From: Thioalkalivibrio thiocyanodenitrificans ARhD 1
GTDB lineage: Bacteria; Pseudomonadota; Gammaproteobacteria; Ectothiorhodospirales; Ectothiorhodospiraceae
Length of the DNA stretch: 64,000 bases
Direction of reading: 5' to 3'
Assembly (NCBI RefSeq): GCF_000378965.1
Contig: NZ_KB900536.1
Coordinates: 2,977,407-3,041,406, forward strand
Below, piece after piece: positions 61,401 to 64,000 of the stretch; positions within the stretch are counted from its first letter, which is position 1, and the number at the start of each line of letters is the position of its first letter. The notes under the pieces are model-generated. The model was not told the DNA's origin, did not search any database, and worked only from the letters and a program-made list of their open reading frames with translations. Both the position numbers and the translations under genes were made by a program.

Positions 61401-62473
61401 CCGTGTGCAACCTGGGCTCCGTGAACCTGGCCGCCCATGTGGACGAGAACGGCCTGAATCTCGAGAAGCTGGAGCGCACCGTCACCACGGCCCTGCGCAT
61501 GCTGGACAACGTCATCGACTACAACTATTACTCCGTGCCCCAGGCCCGCAGGTCCAATCTGCGCCACCGCCCGGTGGGGCTTGGCATCATGGGCTTCCAG
61601 GATGCCCTCTACCAGCAGCGCACCCCCTACGCCTCCGAGGAGGCGGTGGAGTTCGCCGACCGTTCCATGGAGGCGGTGTCCTACTACGCCATCAAGGCCT
61701 CCACGGATCTGGCCGAGGAACGCGGGCGTTACCAGACCTTCGAGGGCAGCCTGTGGAGCCAGGGCATCCTGCCCATCGACTCCATTGAGCGGCTGGCGAA
61801 GGCCCGCGGCCAGTACCTGCAGCAGGACACCTCGGTGACCTTCGACTGGGACAGCCTGCGCGAGCGGGTCAAGACGGTGGGCATGCGCAACTCCAACACC
61901 ATGGCCATCGCGCCCACCGCGACCATCTCCAACATCTGCGGCGTGGCCCAGTCCATCGAGCCCACCTACCAGAACCTGTTCGTGAAATCGAACCTCTCCG
62001 GCGAGTTCACCGTGATCAACCCGAACCTGGTGAACGATCTGAAGACGCGCGGGCTGTGGGACGAGGTGATGGTCAACGACCTCAAGTACTACGACGGCTC
62101 CGTACAGCCCGTCGACCGGGTGCCCGACGACCTCAAGCAGCTCTACGCCACGGCGTTTGAATTGGACGCCCGCTGGCTGGTGGAGGCCGCCTCGCGCCGC
62201 CAGAAGTGGATCGACCAGGCCCAGAGCCTGAACCTCTACATGGCCGAGCCCTCCGGCAAGAAGCTGGACGTGCTCTACAAGCTCGCCTGGATCCGCGGCC
62301 TCAAGACCACCTACTACCTGCGCTCCATGGGCGCGACCCACGTGGAGAAGAGCACCGTGGCCGATGCCAGCAAGGCGAACAAGCTGAACGCAGTGAAAGG
62401 CGCCGAGGCGGCGGCACCGGAGGCACCGAAGATGTGTTCGATTCTGGATCCCGAATGCGAAGCGTGCCAGTAA
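58442..62473 (+). CDS. nrdA: Ribonucleoside-diphosphate reductase alpha subunit (class Ia), intein-containing
   Basis: 1343 aa including an intein of 378 aa; extein 965 aa. Start ATG 58442 (MQTDVSIEEQSR). Two ATP-cones (residues ~40-125 and ~150-245), as in Pseudomonas NrdA. Catalytic residues: SSCYLTSVPDD (first redox Cys), NLCTEITL (Asn/Cys/Glu of the active site), EIAVCNLGSV (second redox Cys), TTYYLRSMG (radical-transfer Tyr pair) and the C-terminal CEACQ redox pair. The intein sits between VAVNQ and GGKRKGAVCAYLETW. After splicing it should reduce NDPs with NrdB. Start and end are complete. Confidence 0.96.
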   Translation: MQTDVSIEEQSRPAAAGAAPESAVTAAEVAATAPGQHHVIRRNGKVTAFDDAKIKVAITKAFLAVEGGNAAASRRIHDIVDELTAQVADNLFRRAGGSSATVHIEDIQDQVELALMRGGHHKVARAYVLYREQQAQKRAAEAATKKPGKKAETPVIHVTRADGARVPLDEARMEAVVAEACAGLEAVDGRLILDEARRNLFDGVAEKDVGTALVMSARVLIEKEPNYSQVTARLLMDTVRREALSFLAGMPQAATQAEMAGRYAEYFKAYVKRGAELELLDGELTRYDLERLGAALKPERDLQFTYLGLQTLYDRYFIHSGGTRFELPQAFFMRVAMGLAINEIDREGRAIEFYNLLSSFDFMSSTPTLFNSGTLRPQLSSCYLTSVPDDLDGIFGAIKDNALLSKFAGGLGNDWTRVRGMGAHIKGTNGKSQGVVPFLKVANDTAVAVNQCFAPDTLIFTADGVRPIRDVRPGDLVLGISGTYREVQDRYTYNQTDPMVSLDIKHAIEPLTVTAGHPFYAIRGVPMEQSCARTLAWLGKGKVRPEWVDAGELAKGDYVAQVIPSETVAVPGFTADDARMYGILLGDGHLSKDGMQWGVSGNPSRDGHVAFVREYLEARGIHYWETGRGETYGQVHWASGRGVVRDATTGRITGAGPRTLPFEPEDIYDADHNKRISRRFAHLPRPQALALVRGLLETDGGISRGKEIYFTNTSRALVEGLRYQLLRLGVPTAGQYRERCQDHTGHRADGSEIRFNGVCRAFDLRIPAVPEIAALAGCRPIGKRNWIEYNGCLFTRVRAVCPAPVTPFVFDLKVEGDASYMTTAGLAHNGGKRKGAVCAYLETWHVDVEEFIELRKNTGDDRRRTHDMNSANWIPDLFMKRVAEEGEWTLFSPNEVPDLHDLVGEAFEQRYTEYEEKAARGEIKVFKKLKAVDLWRKMLAMLFETGHPWMTFKDPCNLRSPQSHIGVVHSSNLCTEITLNTSDDEIAVCNLGSVNLAAHVDENGLNLEKLERTVTTALRMLDNVIDYNYYSVPQARRSNLRHRPVGLGIMGFQDALYQQRTPYASEEAVEFADRSMEAVSYYAIKASTDLAEERGRYQTFEGSLWSQGILPIDSIERLAKARGQYLQQDTSVTFDWDSLRERVKTVGMRNSNTMAIAPTATISNICGVAQSIEPTYQNLFVKSNLSGEFTVINPNLVNDLKTRGLWDEVMVNDLKYYDGSVQPVDRVPDDLKQLYATAFELDARWLVEAASRRQKWIDQAQSLNLYMAEPSGKKLDVLYKLAWIRGLKTTYYLRSMGATHVEKSTVADASKANKLNAVKGAEAAAPEAPKMCSILDPECEACQ
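59795..60928 (+). other. Intein in NrdA with LAGLIDADG-type domain
   Basis: 378 aa, NrdA residues 452-829. Block A: CFAPDTLIFTADGVRPIRDV (Cys1). Block B: LTVTAGHPFYAI (TxxH). Endonuclease blocks C and E: YGILLGDGHL and VRGLLETDGGIS, both with acidic residues kept, so homing may be active. Blocks F/G: FVFDLKVEGDASYMTTAGLAHN with the penultimate His and final Asn. The +1 extein residue is Gly (N|GGKRKG), not Cys, Ser or Thr. The insertion point lies in the conserved VNQ|GGKRKGAVCAYLETW sequence of intein-free NrdA. The reading frame is intact. Confidence 0.93.
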
Positions 62474-62474
62474 G

Positions 62475-62587
62475 GCAGTGGCAAGTGGCTAGTGGCAAGT
62501 CTCAAGGTTTAAACCCCCTCTCCCTCAGGGAGAGGGTTGGGGTGAGGGTGGTTCTACCTGCCCCCGGCCGCTTGAGACTGGCCAGTT
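62475..62587. repeat. GTGGCAA/CTTGAGACT palindromic spacer between nrdA and nrdB
   Basis: The left word AGTGGCAAGTCTCAAG (62491-62506) is partly mirrored by CTTGAGACTGGCCAGT (62572-62587). Between them is an inner CCCTCTCCCTCAGGGAGAGGG hairpin, which would form in the nrdAB mRNA and could adjust the nrdA:nrdB ratio. Confidence 0.7.
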
Positions 62588-62648
62588 GGCCGCGGCTCCA
62601 TCTGAATCCGCCAAAGTCACAACCGAACAAGAGAAGGGGATAAAACAA

Positions 62649-63875
62649 ATGCTTCAATGGGACGATCCGATCGCCGCCGTCACCGGAAAGAAGGTCCAGG
62701 AACCCGCAGTCCGCCCGGGAATGGGCTTCCAGGACAACGAATCACTCATGGTCACCGCCGGCGCGGCGCCGAGCGTGAACCCGGATCCCGAGGCGGTCGC
62801 GGATGTGGAGGCCGAGGGCGTCGGCAACACCGGCCTCGAAGACATCGAGATGGGCGCCGAGCGCATCCGCGTGGACGACAAAAAGATCATCAACTGCCGG
62901 GCGGATCTGAACCAGCTCGTCCCCTTCAAGTACCAGTGGGCCTGGCAGAAATACCTGGACGGCTGCGCCAATCACTGGATGCCCCAGGAAATCAACATGA
63001 ACGCCGACATCGCCCTGTGGAAGGACCCCAACGGTCTGACCGAGGACGAGCGCACCATCGTCAAGCGCAACCTGGGCTTCTTCTCCACCGCCGATTCGCT
63101 GGTGGCCAACAACCTGGTGCTGGCCGTCTACCGCCACATCACCAACCCCGAGTGCCGCCAGTACCTGCTGCGCCAGGCCTTCGAGGAGGCCCTGCACACC
63201 CACGCCTACCAGTACTGCGTGGAGAGCCTGGGCCTGGACGAGGGCGAGATCTTCAACATGTACCGGGAGGTGCCCTCCGTGGCCCGCAAGGCCGAGTGGG
63301 CCCTGCCGTTCACGCGCTACCTCGCCGATCCCGACTTCCACACCGGCATGCCCGAGAACGACCAGCGCCTGCTGCGCGAGCTGATCGCCTTCTACGTGAT
63401 CTTCGAGGGCATCTTCTTCTACGTGGGCTTCGTGCAGATCCTGTCCATGGGCCGGCGCAACAAGATGACCGGCGTCGCCGAGCAGTTCCAGTACATCCTG
63501 CGCGACGAGTCCATGCACATGAACTTCGGCATCGACGTGATCAACCAGATCAAGGTGGAGAATCCCCACCTCTGGAGCGCGGCGTTCAAGCAGGAGATGT
63601 CCGACATGATCCGCGAGGCGGTGGAACTGGAGGCACAGTACGCGCGCGACACCATGCCCCGCGGCGTGCTCGGCATGAACGCCGCCATGTTCGAGGAATA
63701 CCTGCATTTCATCGCCAACCGCCGCTGCGCGCAGATCGGCCTGGCCGAACTCTATCCCGGCGCGGACAACCCGTTCCCGTGGATGAGCGAGGTGCTGGAC
63801 CTGAAGAAGGAGAAGAACTTCTTCGAGACGCGGGTCACCGAATACCAGACGGGGGGTGCCCTGAGCTGGGACTGA
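62649..63875 (+). CDS. nrdB: Ribonucleoside-diphosphate reductase beta subunit (class Ia)
   Basis: 408 aa from the ATG at 62649, preceded by AAGGGGATAAAACAA. An N-terminal extension of ~60 residues precedes the ferritin-like core. Iron ligands lie in [21 protein letters not shown] and [19 protein letters not shown], with the radical Tyr expected near [10 protein letters not shown]-terminal tail GGALSWD docks into NrdA. It lies 175 bp after nrdA on the same transcript. Confidence 0.95.
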   Translation: MLQWDDPIAAVTGKKVQEPAVRPGMGFQDNESLMVTAGAAPSVNPDPEAVADVEAEGVGNTGLEDIEMGAERIRVDDKKIINCRADLNQLVPFKYQWAWQKYLDGCANHWMPQEINMNADIALWKDPNGLTEDERTIVKRNLGFFSTADSLVANNLVLAVYRHITNPECRQYLLRQAFEEALHTHAYQYCVESLGLDEGEIFNMYREVPSVARKAEWALPFTRYLADPDFHTGMPENDQRLLRELIAFYVIFEGIFFYVGFVQILSMGRRNKMTGVAEQFQYILRDESMHMNFGIDVINQIKVENPHLWSAAFKQEMSDMIREAVELEAQYARDTMPRGVLGMNAAMFEEYLHFIANRRCAQIGLAELYPGADNPFPWMSEVLDLKKEKNFFETRVTEYQTGGALSWD

Positions 63876-63959
63876 GTGTGCAACCACCCCCACCCCCTCT
63901 CCGGTTCCCGATCACGTAGGAGCCGGGGAGGGGGCTCGGGGGAGGAGCAGAGAGGGTGA

Positions 63960-64000
63960 ATGATCCGAAAGGACGCACTGCACGTCGAACCGTTTCAGCA
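63960..64000 (+). CDS. Possible start of a further gene, cut by window edge
   Basis: ATG at 63960 preceded by AGAGGG, reading MIRKDALHVEPFQ to the edge. Only 13 codons are visible, so no identity is possible. The spacer 63876-63959 contains G-rich CCCTCTCC/GGGAGGGGG words. Confidence 0.35.
   Translation, partial: MIRKDALHVEPFQ

Noticed and set aside
59579-62341. A 920-codon open frame on the minus strand
   Set aside because: It is fully antisense to nrdA, has no family motifs and is an effect of high GC in codon position 3. nrdA has all catalytic residues.

Overview
The window is GC-rich (mostly GGC/GCC/CTG codons) and tightly packed, and its gene set points to a gammaproteobacterium. The evidence is an rnfABCDGE-nth operon, fabA, an NrdA with two ATP-cones, mazG, and an apbC/dcd block. 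A complete seven-gene Mrp Na+/H+ antiporter operon suggests a salt- or alkali-adapted lifestyle, perhaps a relative of Ectothiorhodospiraceae such as Thioalkalivibrio. That placement is inference from gene content, and no rRNA or tRNA gene is present to test it.

Layout. 1-5.5 kb: a dispersed copper-RiPP (oxazolin/bufferin, Hvf/Gig-like) set. It has a DUF692 (MNIO) enzyme cut by the left edge, a DoxX membrane protein, a precursor with five EG(K/R)CG motifs, and an ECF sigma/anti-sigma pair; a TetR-controlled AhpD-like gene lies between them. 5.5-11.6 kb: nth and the Rnf ion-translocating ferredoxin:NAD oxidoreductase. 11.8-13.8 kb: methionine salvage (mtnB, mtnD, mtnC). 13.8-19 kb: metG, apbC, dcd, fabA. 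19.4-23.6 kb: a large unknown membrane protein, a rhodanese, OmpW, an SH3-anchor protein. 24-30.3 kb: mrpABCDEFG, interrupted between mrpB and mrpC by a 539-bp inverted-repeat element carrying a four-helix-bundle (S23/IVP) gene. 30.4-35.2 kb: OsmC-like protein, a thioredoxin-like/CcdA-like/MerR operon behind a 19-bp-spacer MerR-type promoter, and AmrS. 35.3-46.5 kb: a metal (probably copper) island on the minus strand, with a Spy-like Met-rich protein, Cu-type P-ATPase, beta-propeller, multicopper-oxidase-like protein, outer-membrane protein, His-rich cytochrome c, and two CopL-like Cys/His proteins. 46.8-51.5 kb: a dimeric alpha/beta-barrel protein, YfaZ-like protein, MazG, an FNR-type reductase, a 660-bp structured inverted element, nadC. 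51.7-54.4 kb: a PII-like / DUF1538 / PII-like / CBS module. 54.4-57.8 kb: a frameshifted GGDEF-EAL gene and a ZIP transporter. 58.3-63.9 kb: nrdA (with an intein) and nrdB behind a promoter with NrdR and DnaA sites.

Regulation readable in the DNA: TetR palindromes upstream of tetR and of the AhpD-like gene, an FNR-like site before ompW, a MerR-type promoter, and the nrdA promoter with two NrdR boxes 16 bp apart.

The most unusual signals are: (i) the S23/IVP gene inside 36-bp terminal inverted repeats in the mrp operon, with ORF-less palindromes of the same sequence family elsewhere; (ii) two inverted copies of a ~320-bp sequence at 49.8-50.4 kb whose hairpins differ by compensatory changes; (iii) an NrdA intein whose +1 extein residue is glycine; (iv) the paired PII-like proteins around a DUF1538 membrane protein; (v) the split copper-RiPP locus. 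Many intergenic spacers carry palindromes or short tandem word repeats, unusually densely.
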